DNA of 64,000 nt, taken from assembly GCF_002865645.1 (NCBI RefSeq), contig NW_020194555.1:1762288-1826287 (forward strand), given 5' to 3'. This DNA is from Hyaloscypha bicolor E (lineage: Eukaryota > Ascomycota > Leotiomycetes > Helotiales > Hyaloscyphaceae). The position numbers and the translations under genes were made by a program. The notes beneath the pieces are model-generated. The model saw nothing but the letters and a program-made list of their open reading frames with translations. It was not told the origin of the DNA and did not search any database. This document shows positions 1 to 10,304 of this stretch, in pieces (position 1 is the first letter of the stretch; each line of letters begins with the position of its first letter).

Positions 1-2913
1 AATCAGGAGAAACAGGACACGGAAAATTGTCTTGAGAACGCGTGGATTTTGAAGATCTGGGAGAGGCAGGTGGATGCCAAATGCAGCAACGACATCGAAA
101 CATCGATGCCCAGGAGAGAATCACCGAAGCTAATTTGTTTGGAATAACAAAAATAGGTCCAATACGGAGAATGCCCCATTGTTCAGCGTTCGTCCAATCG
201 AATACGGTAAGTTCAATGGTGGTTAGAGCTGTTGATCAAGTGTTCCCCAGCTTTTGGGTGATCCAGAAAATAAGACAGACCACCCACGCTTCACTTCTGA
301 TCTGACAAGTGTCAGAACTCACTTGAGCGGTCAAGAACTGTTCCTCCACTGGAAATACCCGTTCTTTTCATCTGAATTTCATCTCTTCTCCGTGATTTGG
401 TCACTTTTTGTTTTGTTTTGACGTCCTTATCAGATATCACTTTGAGACATCTGCAGATCATTTGAAAACTTCGTCAAGTTTGTCTGAGGCGTTTCACGTT
501 TCTTTTTCTCCACATTCTGTTTTGAGCTGTGGTAGTGCGTAATTTCGGATCGTTTCTTTTACTGTAAATTCCTTTGCAAAGAAGAACAAGGGGATCGTTT
601 TTCAAACTTTCTCCTATTCAAAGTTCGTAGGGCATTTAAAGGGGCGATCAAACCAAATATTACCGGGAGAAATAGAGACCAGGGCCAAGTCCCCTGTGCA
701 CGTGGCGACGTGGGAGTGCCGGGTCCGCATCCTGCCATCCCGTTAACATCCCACTCATTTCCGAACTATCCTGGTCTGCCAGGAACGAGGGACCACACCG
801 ACGAATCCTAACATAAAAACGACATTTCCATCTGCACTCGAGTTCGAGCACATGGTCAGCATCAATATCTTGCTACGTAAATACAACTCCCGGCTTTCAC
901 GTAACTCAATAATTGGAGCGGAGCAATGATAATTCTGTCTCCGGTCGAATCGGCCTGGCCTCTTCGAAACGACACGCCAGACAGAATCGATCGCAGAATC
1001 GGTCAGCCCTTTGCGATCTCCACCCCGGAGCCGGGGTACACTCATGCATCAGTAATGCATAAGGACGCATCACGGCCAAATTATGTTCTTAAATAAGGAC
1101 CGCGTAGAACAGAACTCTAGTTCTTAAACGCCATGCCAAATCTGCCGTACAGAGGCTGAGGTAAGAAAGGCATTGAAAATAACCTCAACGCATGAAAATG
1201 TGGAGACAGTGAGCGGGTGTTTCTTGAGGCTTTGGAGACAAAATGCTCGCAAGGGAAAGTGGGCAGGGCTCGTTTCTTTTGTCATCAAAGCCACGCAAAC
1301 ATTGGACGAACTGGATATCGCGCCTCCCTTCCTCCCGTGCCGTCTCACTGCGGCTCAGATCAGTGATATCGAAAGCCTCAATTGCAGATTCAGCTTTCGA
1401 GGCCGATTTCGGGATCCTCGATCTTGAATCTCCTGTGTTGTGTCCAGAGAGAGATACGGCGGGATGGTCGTCATTCGCATCCTGACTTGACAAAGTTTGG
1501 TACTCGGGACGGATAGAGACAAGCATAATCCAAACTTAGACATATGCTAGTGTATTTGTTATGCAGATGCGCGAGAACAGGTTCATCAATCAATCAAATC
1601 ACGGTTTCAATCTCACGGTGCCCTGAGAAGCAACGCCGCACCGATTGGCCCATTGACGCGGCAGATGCTCTCCACATCCACTTTTACTGCATTTATTGGC
1701 CGTGGATATCTTTGGATGTTGTTTGGGGGGTCCGGGGTCGCTTGTGCACCAATTTCAGAGCTCATTTCCCGGCACAGATCCTATCCTGGACCGAGCATCA
1801 TGTTCTCACGAAGCGACGAAACCGAAGCTGGCAATCAGCGGCCCTCCCCGTGAAACCAATCGAAGGATCAGAAACGCTCCGAGGATGGGCAAGGCAATCT
1901 GGGAGTCGGGTCTGAGAGTGAGGACGGGAGCCACGCAAAATGAATCTGGCACTCGCCGGCAAGCAGACCGATGCAGAGAGAGCCAGTCTCCGTCTCAGAT
2001 GCTTGACTGACTGCTGTGTCCGGTGCGGTGTGGTGCGCAGCAAGCAGGTCCACTGCAGGTGCCGCTGTGCTCTGCAGAGGGCCCGACGTTTCTCTGATGT
2101 ATCCGCGATGTTGTGCTTCACAGACCGCGGAGTGGTGGGTATTGAGTGCGTGCGTGCGTGCGTGCGCGCTTCTTGTCCAAAGGTCAGGGTCTGGTCCACG
2201 GCCTCGCTGCCGGCCGCAAACAGGACCAGCGCGTGGCATCACAACACCCAGCAGACCTACATCATATGTGAAAGGAAGTCGACTACTTCTGGCAGGCGCA
2301 AAGTGTCATGCTTCTTGAAATTGGGCTGAGGAGTCCGTCCAGACTCCAGCCAGGCATCTTCCCTCCTCGCGTCCACCTCTGATGTGGTTCTTCCCGGTCT
2401 GCTGCCCGTACAAAATACAATTTAATACAAAGCACGCGTAGCGAGAAAAGCGTGCGCCGAAACCTCGACCTCGACCCCCCCCCTCCCCCTCCCCTGTCTG
2501 GCTAGCGCACCGGCCGCAGAGCACTCAACTGCGCTCTCGTCCCAGTGCCCACTGCCCACAGTCCCACTGCGCTGCTGCACTCTGCACTCTGCGCTGCTGC
2601 ACCTGCTGCACCTGCACCTGCACCTACAGGCTCTTTCCTCTTTGGTCAGACTCAGACCAGCCACTTCGCCCCGGCCCTGTCGATGCTTGCTCGCTGGCTC
2701 GCTCTGCTTTCTTTCCTTTCCCAACTGCCACCACACTCCTTCACAAAGTCATTCGTTTGGATCTTCACTTCGTCCGCCCCAGAGTTCCACGGCTCATCGT
2801 GACTCGGGCATTTTTGGTTAGTCGCGTGGTGCCCGTATCGTTGTTTGCGCCAGTCCAGGCCCCGAGGTGGAGGAGATCAACAGCGCCGAAGCTTTACGAG
2901 GCACGCTGGATGA
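1..2913. other. gene-free 5' region
   Basis: No reading frame here has convincing protein-like composition or splice structure; the open frames present are short and overlap on both strands. The DNA is rich in low-complexity tracts: a TGCG run near 2146, a C-rich tract near 2475-2495, and repeated CTGCAC/CTGCACCTG words near 2570-2630. Such CT-rich and GC-rich tracts are common in long fungal promoters, so the right part probably serves as promoter and 5' UTR of the SH3 gene that starts near 2914-3052. I see nothing definable in 1-2000. Confidence 0.5.
2146..2168. repeat. TGCG microsatellite
   Basis: About five tandem TGCG units followed by CGC, in non-coding DNA upstream of the SH3-domain gene. 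Confidence 0.8.
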
Positions 2914-5055
2914 GTGAGGAACACCGCAAAACGAAACATGAGGGAGGAGAATCTGGAAAAGGGCCACGACAGCACCATCTATCCGTCGTCACCACACAAT
3001 GCGAGCCCCAGGGAAGTAACCACATCGTCGCCACCGCCTCGCCATCCGACAATGGCACAGAGCTCAAGCTCGAGCTGTAGCTCGTCGAGGGGCGCCAGGG
3101 GAGATTGCTCGACCAAACGAAAACAACAGTCGACGGCCTTCAACACCAAGACCGCGCTCCTCTCCGTCCTGGCAGCCGCACCGGGGGCAATGGCACAGAA
3201 TTGCATCTCGCTGTCGGGCTCGACGCAGTGTTCTGCCTTCAATACTTCATCTATCTCGACCGACAGCACGCTGGTCGGATTTTTGTAGGGCCCCTGCACT
3301 TCACGAAATTGGCCCCGCTGGTTGCTAACATCTTCGTCCACGCAGCCCATTCTTACAGTACGTCTCGAGTACTGCCACTTTTGACGAGCAATTGGCATCG
3401 TACGTCTCCACGAGTTACGTGCAAGAAAAGTAAGTGCCACCTCTTGTCACTGTCCTCCTAATAAACAACTCTAACACCAATATGTAGATACCAGACGCTT
3501 CTCGGCTGCGGAAACATTAATCTTACGAACACCACCAACCTTTACGCACGCTTCACGACGACAGTAATATGTAATGCAATAATACAGAATTCCCGCACAC
3601 TATGTGGCTTATCAGCAGCAAACTCGCCGCCAGTGTGTGCCGATACTTGCGTATGTTTCTACGAAGCAATTCCCATATCTCGATTGTATTAATGTTGACA
3701 TCTTTTAGGCACAACAAGCCTCGAGCGAGTCAATTATCATCGCTGATTCTGCCCTTTGCTCCACCCCAGGTAGTAATGCCGGTTCGCAAATCAGAGCCGA
3801 CTTCACCAATTGCGCGTTACCGGCCAACTCGTTATCCGGTACCTGCATCGAAGGAGCCGCAAACGAACCGGACAATTGTGGGTTCGGCAACAGCACCATT
3901 GGCCTGTGCCAATACTGTGGTTCAGGGGGACAGAACAGTACAGACACGTGCTGTTACAACTCACAGGCAAATCAAAGATGTGTCGGTGTAGTATTGCCGA
4001 CGATTACTGCTTTCATGACTTTTTCGACGGCTTCCCCGACTGCCACATCAACATCATCGGCTTCCGCATCCGGCACTAACACGCCCGCAAGTTCAAAGAA
4101 AGGGTTATCGGGAGGTGCAATTGCTGGCATCGCCGTGGGCTCAGTCGCCGGGGCAGCACTTCTTATAGGATTGCTTTTCCTCGTGATATTGTGTTTACGT
4201 CGCAGACGTGGAAGTCAGAATGGAAGCGTCTTCAATCAACCATCCCCAGCAAGGCGAGGTCAAGCGGGGATGGCGTATAATCCAGTAGGGACTAATACCA
4301 CCCAAGAGGGCTACGAAGTTCTTCCTGGAGGACGTATTGCGCGCATGTCAGCACTGGAGGGACATTCTGGAGATTCGCCTCCACGTGGTGAAATGGCTGG
4401 GAATGCAGCTGGGGGTGCTGCTGCTGGCGCTGCGGCCGGATATGCTGCTGGAAGGAGGAGAAATCATGAGCAATCATCATCTGATGAATATAGTCCGGTG
4501 TCCAATCCCGCCGGAGGAGTACTGCGTCCTCCACCAACGGGCCGGCGCAACGGGTCACTATCAAGTAACTCCGTTCTTGGTGGTGAAGATCCCCAGTCTC
4601 CGCATTCTGGCAGTGGTGGCGACATGTCATCTCCACAAGGGGTAGCGAGCCAACAATCCGAACAGCTGCCGTTCTTCAAGGATTATTATTCTCAGGACGA
4701 GATACATCCTGGCGACAAGGTTGCAACCCTGTGGGCTTACCAACCACGAGCCAGTGATGAGTTTGCCCTAGAACGAGGAGATATGCTGAAGGTTGTCGGT
4801 ATCTGGGATGATGGTTGGGCGACTGGAGTGATGATTGACGAGCGAGCCGATGAGTGGGATGCAAAGAGGAATGCTCAGCGCGACAGTGGTGTGTCTAACA
4901 CATCAGGCAGGAGGGATGAATCTCCAGCCGTGAGTGGTGAGATCAAAGCATTCCCACTGGTCTGCGTCTGTCTTCCGGACCACTGGCGAAAAACGATAGA
5001 GGGTGACGGGTCGACGGAGACGGGATCCAGCGCCCCGCATGGTACGGCTCCATGA
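2914..5055 (+). CDS. single-pass membrane protein with Cys-rich ectodomain and SH3 domain
   Basis: Four exons fit in phase: 2914-3284, 3346-3429, 3488-3650, 3709-5055 (654 residues). A start at 3052 gives 608 residues. From the long start there is a Ser-rich N-terminus, then a hydrophobic stretch (TALLSVLAAAPGAMAQ) that looks like a signal peptide. Next comes an ectodomain of about 270 residues with many cysteines and NXT/S sites (CGNINLTNTTN, CQYCGSGGQNSTDTCC) and a Ser/Thr-rich stalk. A glycine-rich transmembrane helix lies at about 342-366, followed by an RRRR stop-transfer motif. The cytoplasmic part has an Ala/Gly tract and an SH3 domain from about 537 (VATLWAYQP, DDGWATGVM), whose last strands (KAFPLVCVCLPDHW) follow a roughly 30-residue Ser-rich insert. 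Known: fungal proteins of this plan exist without a settled role. Inferred: a cell-surface sensor or scaffold recruiting proline-rich partners. The choice of start is uncertain. Confidence 0.8.
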
Positions 5056-6157
5056 CCTACTGGCCTTAATGCCTAATCGACCTCCATTTTCTACGGCTTC
5101 ACGACGGAGTTACTTCTTTTTTGGTGTCGGCGTTCCGGCTCAGTGATATTTGTATTGTCTCTGAGCACACTTTTGCCCCATATATAAAGCCTCGAGTGCA
5201 ATTCTGCATACCTTCCTACAAACTCAACAAACCTCGACATATCGACAAGTCACAACCTTTCTTTTCCCTCGCCTTCACGCCTGTTCCGTTCTAGACCTAC
5301 TCTCTGCATTGTATTGCATGGCATCGCATCGCATACACCCACCCACACATTGCTGGATATTGCATTGTACCTCCGGCTTATCAGCCGTCCGAGGCCTTCA
5401 ACCCACCAGCGCTCTAATAATATCACGACAGCGTACACTGTGTGTTTTGTTTTTGATTGCCCAGAGAGGTGACGCTGTTAACCACTGGAATACCTATTTT
5501 CCTTTCTATATACCCAAATTCTTGTATGGAGTAGTGAGTTGTCTTGGATTGGAGAAGCAAGAAGACAGAAAGGTGTTGGGTTGTGGTTTTGTGTGGTGTA
5601 TTTTTGGAGGACGGAAGAGTTGAACGTCGTTATGATGAAGACTCTGTTTATAGGGGCTTTTTGAAGGGTGGGTGTCGCTGGTGTAAGAGGGCACGAAGTA
5701 GGATAATCGGTGGCTGGCGAGGAGTAGAACTGCTTGAGAGCAGAGTTTATAAATAGGAGATGCTGTGGAATGCAATATCAAAACAACAGGCTCCACTTTC
5801 GTTGGTGCACATTGGTGACCGAGCATCAATAGCAAGCTGGACGCTCGGATGAAAGTTTCTTCCACTTGAGTTATCGTCTAGACTTCGGATGAAAGTGAAT
5901 AGACGCGACGGTCGCTCTACAGCCTCGCGAGATTTGCAACCAAAACATGTGGACTTCTCGATGAAAGTTTTGATGAGAGGTAAAATAGACCTGACTTGTG
6001 ATTCTAAAGGATTCCGGGTTTTAATTTGGCAAAGTCGCCATCTATCATCTATCTATCAATTCCCATCATTAACGCCAGCACACCAAAAATTGGGTATCAG
6101 ATGTAAGAATTTTCGAGTGGAAAAGAGTCTGAGGGACTCGGATTCTAACGGGTGCCC
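5056..6157. other. intergenic region with an orphan TATA-like promoter motif
   Basis: Lies between the 3' ends of the SH3 gene and gua1, which point towards each other. A TATATAAA motif near 5180 is followed by a CT-rich stretch (5250-5300) as in a fungal core promoter, but the frame that follows (ATG near 5318) encodes no recognisable protein. A non-coding transcript is possible. The rest holds nothing I can name. The word GATGAAAGT occurs three times between 5847 and 5968. Confidence 0.4.
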
Positions 6158-7853
6158 CTATTCCATCTCGATGGTTCCAGGGGGCTTGCTCGTCAAGTCA
6201 TACTCCACACGGCACACCCCGTCAACTTCATTCACAATCCGAGTCGACACCCGCTCCAAGAACTCCCAGTCGAAGCGGAAGATATTGGCGGTCATGAAAT
6301 CCGTCGTCTGCACAGCACGCAGCGAAATCACCTGCTGATGCACACGCTTGTCTCCCATAACGCCAACCGCCTTCACGGGCAACAGCGCAGCAAACGCTTG
6401 GCTGATCTGGTCGTATAGACCCGCCGCTCGGATCTCCTCGATGAAGATGTGGTCTGCCTTTCGTGCAATGGCAACCTGCTCGCGTGTCACCTCGCCCAGC
6501 ACCCGGATTGCAATACCTGGGCCGGGGAAAGGGTGGCGCATCACCAGGTCATGCGGGATTCCCAGTTGGCGGCCTAGTTCGCGGACTTCGTCTTTGAAGA
6601 GCTCGCGCAGGGGCTCGATGAGCTTGAGGCCTTGGCCGTTCATCATGCGCTCAGGGAGGCCGCCGACGTTGTGGTGCGTCTTGATGGTTGCGGAGGGCCC
6701 TTTGAAGGAGATGCTTTCGATTACATCGGGGTAGAGGGTTCCTTGGAGGAAGAACTTGATGGGGCCGGCTTTGGGGGAGTTTTTGGCTGCTTCTTCGATC
6801 TTCAAGGCTTCGGCTTCGAAGACGTCGATGAAGGTGCTGCCGATGAACTTTCGCTTGGCTTCGGGGTTGTCGGATATGCCTTTCAAACCGTCGAGGAAGA
6901 GGTCGGAGGCGTCGACCACAGTCAGGTTGATGCCCAGGTGCTCGGTCAGGGTCTTCTTCACCTGCTCGCATTCGTTGAGACGCATGCAGCCGTTGTCCAC
7001 CAGTACAGCGTGGAATCGGTCGCCAATGGCTTCGTGCATGAGTTTTGCGGCGACGGTGGAATCAACTCCTCCACTGACGGCTCCAAGAACCTGTCCCTTG
7101 TCTCCTACCAGGGCTCGGATTCGGGCAATTTCTTTGTCCACGAACTTGGCCATCGTCCAATCTTGTCTTGCCCCGCATATACCCACGGCAAAGTTCTCCA
7201 GCAGTTTGACTCCCCGCGGTGTATGGGTTACCTCGGGGTGAAATTGTATTCCATAAATAGGTTTCGTTTCGTGTGCAATGCCTGCATAGGGAGAGTTTTT
7301 GGTGGTCGCAATGGTGTGGAACGAGGCAGGAAGTGCACCGAGTTTGTCTCCGTGCGACATCCACACCCTCAAATCATCCTCCAAATCCTTGAAAAGCTTG
7401 TCGACATGGCCATTGTGTCTCTTGGCCTGAACGTCTGCATGTCCATATTCCCTCTCGGTTCCAGCAACAACATTCTTCCCGTGGTGCCATGCTATCTCTT
7501 GCAATCCATAGCATATCCCAAGAATCGGTACTCCGAGCTCAAAGATAGCTGCGTCGACATGTGGTGCGTCTGTTTCGTAGACGGAATATGGACCTCCTGA
7601 GAGGATAACGCCCTTTGGTTTCCAGGAAAGCTCGGCCAGCTTCTGGGTGCAAGGGAGCATCTCAGAGTAAACATTGAGCTCACGCAGTCGTCTCGTAATC
7701 AGATGGGAATATTGAGATCTGTGGTTTTGTTAGAACGACACGGTTTTTTGCGTGTAAGAGACGCGTAGGAGTCACCGACCCGAAATCGAGGGTGAGGATC
7801 GTGTCGAATGTCTTGTGTGGCTCGTCAAGAGCGAGAACTCCGTTGGTTGCCAT
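6158..7853 (-). CDS. gua1: GMP synthase (glutamine-hydrolysing)
   Basis: Makes GMP from XMP, ATP and glutamine in the last step of guanine nucleotide synthesis; cytosolic. Two exons on the minus strand, 7853-7780 and 7718-6158, with an intron of 61 nt, give 544 residues (yeast Gua1 has 525). The N-terminal class I amidotransferase has the nucleophile Cys94 in GICYG and the His185/Glu187 pair in FHPE. The ATP-pyrophosphatase P-loop SGGVDS lies at 240-245. The C-terminal dimerisation domain ends with KPPGTIEME, the typical family C-terminus. The first exon supplies [11 protein letters not shown] and splits the glycine of the conserved LDFGSQYSHL motif. The start codon is the only ATG that gives this N-terminus. 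It is divergent from bcp1, with 248 bp between the two start codons. Confidence 0.97.
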
Positions 7854-8101
7854 GATCTGAATAAACAAAGCCGACACAGAAGTTCTAAAGTTAACCAGGG
7901 GGGAGTAATATGGCGGTGGGGGGTTTGTTGTGACCCTGAGAGAGTAAGGAATGCATATGAGGGGGAAGAAGTGGGGTCTTCGTCAAGAAAAAAGGGCGGA
8001 AATTAATTTTTCGGATCTTATCACCACGCGAAAATACGATAAGGATTTTCATTTGAAACTGGGGACTAAACTTTACTTCATCTCACTTCCAAACAGTCAC
8101 A
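7854..8101. promoter_or_regulatory. shared promoter region of gua1 and bcp1
   Basis: Only 248 bp separate the divergent start codons, so both 5' UTRs and core promoters must lie here. I see no clear TATA box. There is a GATAAGG word near 8038 and an A-rich stretch near 7988-8010. Confidence 0.6.
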
Positions 8102-9023
8102 ATGGTCAAGAAGAGAATAAGAGACCCCGAAGTCCTCGAGGAGGCGCCTCCACCTAAGTCTGGGGCTGATGATAGTGGAAGCGATGATGTATAAGCTCTC
8201 CTTCTCTTCCCACTAACCCCTGCTGACCGAATCTCAGGATGTGGACATGGTCAATATTGAATTTGAATGGTTCAATTTCAAACCGGACATCGATTTTCAT
8301 GGAGTCAAGAGCCTATTGAGGCAACTTTTTGACGTTGACTCACAACTCTTCGACTTGTCCGGCCTCGCAGACCTCATTTTGTCGCAACCAACAGTTGGCT
8401 CTACGGTGAAGGTGGATGGAGAGGATACGGACGCCTACGCTTTCTTGACAATACTCAACCTCCATGAGCATCGAGAGAGAAAAGTCATCAAGGATTTGAC
8501 GGCTTACCTGGTCGAGAAATCAAAATCGAGTCAAGCACTTGCACCACTCAGCAACGTGCTCGCCTCCTCATCGCAAGTCGGGCTTGTCCTAGCGGAACGT
8601 CTGATCAATGTTCCTGCAGAGATTGCCCCACCGATGTACACGATGCTCATAGATGAGATTGAGGCTGCTGTGGAAGACAAGGAGCCTTACGAGTTCACAC
8701 ACTACCTCATCATCTCAAAAACGTATCAGGAACTAGCCTCAGCCTTGGACGAAGAAGACGCACCAAGAACAAAGAAGAGCAAGGCGAGCAAGACTAATAG
8801 GGAGACTTTTTATTTCCACCCAGAGGATGAGGTTCTGCAACGGCATGCTCTGGCATTGGGATCATTTGAGTATAGCAAGGATGAGGGCGAAGGAATGGCA
8901 GACAGCAAGAGGGCATTTTCTGACATGGGTATCAAGCCACAGGGTTCAATGATCTTGATTGAAGCAGGTAAGTTCGAAGGTGCAGTAAAAGCCATCAGCG
9001 AGTACTTGAGTCCACCGCAATAA
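8102..9023 (+). CDS. bcp1: Bcp1/BCCIP family protein
   Basis: Two exons, 8102-8188 and 8238-9023 (290 residues), with a 49-nt intron. The protein begins MVKKRIRDPEVLEE followed by an acidic stretch, then the family core: VNIEFEWFNFKPD, FHGVKSLLRQLFD, LADLILSQPTVGSTVK, and the C-terminal FHPEDEVLQRHAL with PQGSMILIEAGKF. In yeast Bcp1 is an essential nuclear protein; it chaperones ribosomal protein Rpl23 and is needed for nuclear export of the PI4P 5-kinase Mss4. BCCIP is the animal relative. The first exon carries a basic, nuclear-localisation-like KKRIR. Its stop lies only 30 bp from the stop of aro7 on the other strand, so the two 3' UTRs almost certainly overlap. Confidence 0.93.
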
Positions 9024-9053
9024 ATCGATGACCATCCTCAAAGTCTGTTCCAT

Positions 9054-9898
9054 TTATTCTGGTATCAGTCTCTGCATCAAATACTCGACCTCGACTTCCT
9101 TCGTAAGTGGAATCACAAAGTCAGCATACATTGCGACCACTTGATCTACGTTGATTTTGTTTGGCCCTTCAGCACCTGTACTAGGGTCCGTCCCATAAGT
9201 CCTTGCCTTCAACCGTAATCGCTCCAACACTTTCTTCTCAACAGCTTCATTTGTAATCGCTGCCCCGATCCCCTCCCGATCCTCTGCCTGTATCAACTTT
9301 GTGAATCTCTCTGGCTCCGCCTGAAACTTTGACTCTGCAACAAACTTGCCAAAGTGGATTCTCCTTGAGAGCGCCTGTAAGCACAAGATGTCGGCGGTTG
9401 CTGCCGATCCATAGTTCTCCTCCGTCTCGCCCCTGTCTTTTCGACCAAAGTCTGCACATGCTGCTGGGAGGAAGTTCTTTATGTAGTGATCTTTGATCTT
9501 TTGGTTGACATTAACATCGTTCTTGTGGAGGATTTTTGGATAGTGAAGAGGCTGAAGAATGGGGGATTGCAGGGCGTCGGGGAAGAAAGGATATTCGTCT
9601 GGGGATTGGAAGCGTCGAATTAGAGAATCAAGCTTCTCCCGCTCACGTAGTGTCCAATCAAGAAAGCTGAGGTTGCTGTTGGGTATCTTGAGAGCTCCAG
9701 GCTTGTAAATGGTGCCGTTTAGGGGAAATTGAACTCGCTCAATGAGGTGAAAAGTGATGGTGTCCTCCAATCGACTGTGAAAAGTATTCTGTCAGCTTTG
9801 GCGTAATTACTAGTTTCTGATACTTACATGAGCTGGAAACGGATGTTCGAGAGGTCCAAAGCCTTTGAGGCATCCGAAAGGTCTATTGCTGCATCCAT
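9054..9898 (-). CDS. aro7: chorismate mutase
   Basis: Converts chorismate to prephenate, the first committed step towards phenylalanine and tyrosine. Minus strand, exons 9898-9828 and 9774-9054 (263 residues; yeast Aro7 has 256), all-helical AroQ type. Family motifs are visible: the N-terminal [16 protein letters not shown], DYIxxNFLP-like [13 protein letters not shown], the [17 protein letters not shown] helix bearing active-site residues, and the C-terminal [20 protein letters not shown]. The intron lies between FQL and RLEDT, so exon 1 is short ([20 protein letters not shown]). In yeast the enzyme is inhibited by tyrosine and activated by tryptophan; the same architecture is seen here, but regulation is inferred. 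Confidence 0.97.
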
Positions 9899-10304
9899 TG
9901 CTTACAGTGGTGGGGGAAGAACGAGTGAGTGAACAGCCAACGGTGAGGGGGAGAGGAAGCTTTTAAAGCTGAGAATGGAAAGTGAGATGCACAATTAAAT
10001 CCGCGTTCGGAATCCCTAGGTCTGACAAGTCAATGGCTTATTGTCATCTCTCGTCAGACTTAAGTGGAAACTGAATCCTCCAACTCTTAGGCAAGAACCT
10101 TAAGCTCCCAAGCGGCCGCTCCCAAGCCACAAATGTGGCGTTCGAGGGAGCCTGCGAACCAGAGTCCCGTCCACACGACCAAGATAATAAACAAGACACT
10201 TGACTTTTGGCTCCTGTCACCTGCTCCACCGCCTGCAGATCTCGACACGACCTCCCAATCATTATCGCGACTTTACATGTTTTGCGTACGGTGAAACCCC
10301 ACGG
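9899..10304. other. intergenic region, divergent promoters of aro7 and mdv1
   Basis: 406 bp between the start codons of aro7 (minus) and mdv1 (plus). No gene is recognisable. A NotI-like GCGGCCGC occurs near 10111. Confidence 0.5.

Noticed and set aside
1798..2736. Several 70-133-codon frames on both strands upstream of the SH3 gene
   Set aside because: They overlap one another and encode Cys/Ala/Arg-rich translations of simple repeats; they are not genes.
5309..5623. A small plus-strand gene behind the TATATAAA motif at 5180
   Set aside because: The promoter-like context is suggestive, but the 100-codon translation has no protein character and overlaps frames on the other strand.
6632..7600. 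A 322-codon open frame on the plus strand opposite gua1
   Set aside because: It is the antisense shadow of the conserved GMP synthase exon; its composition (runs of V, G, F) follows from the codon pattern of gua1.
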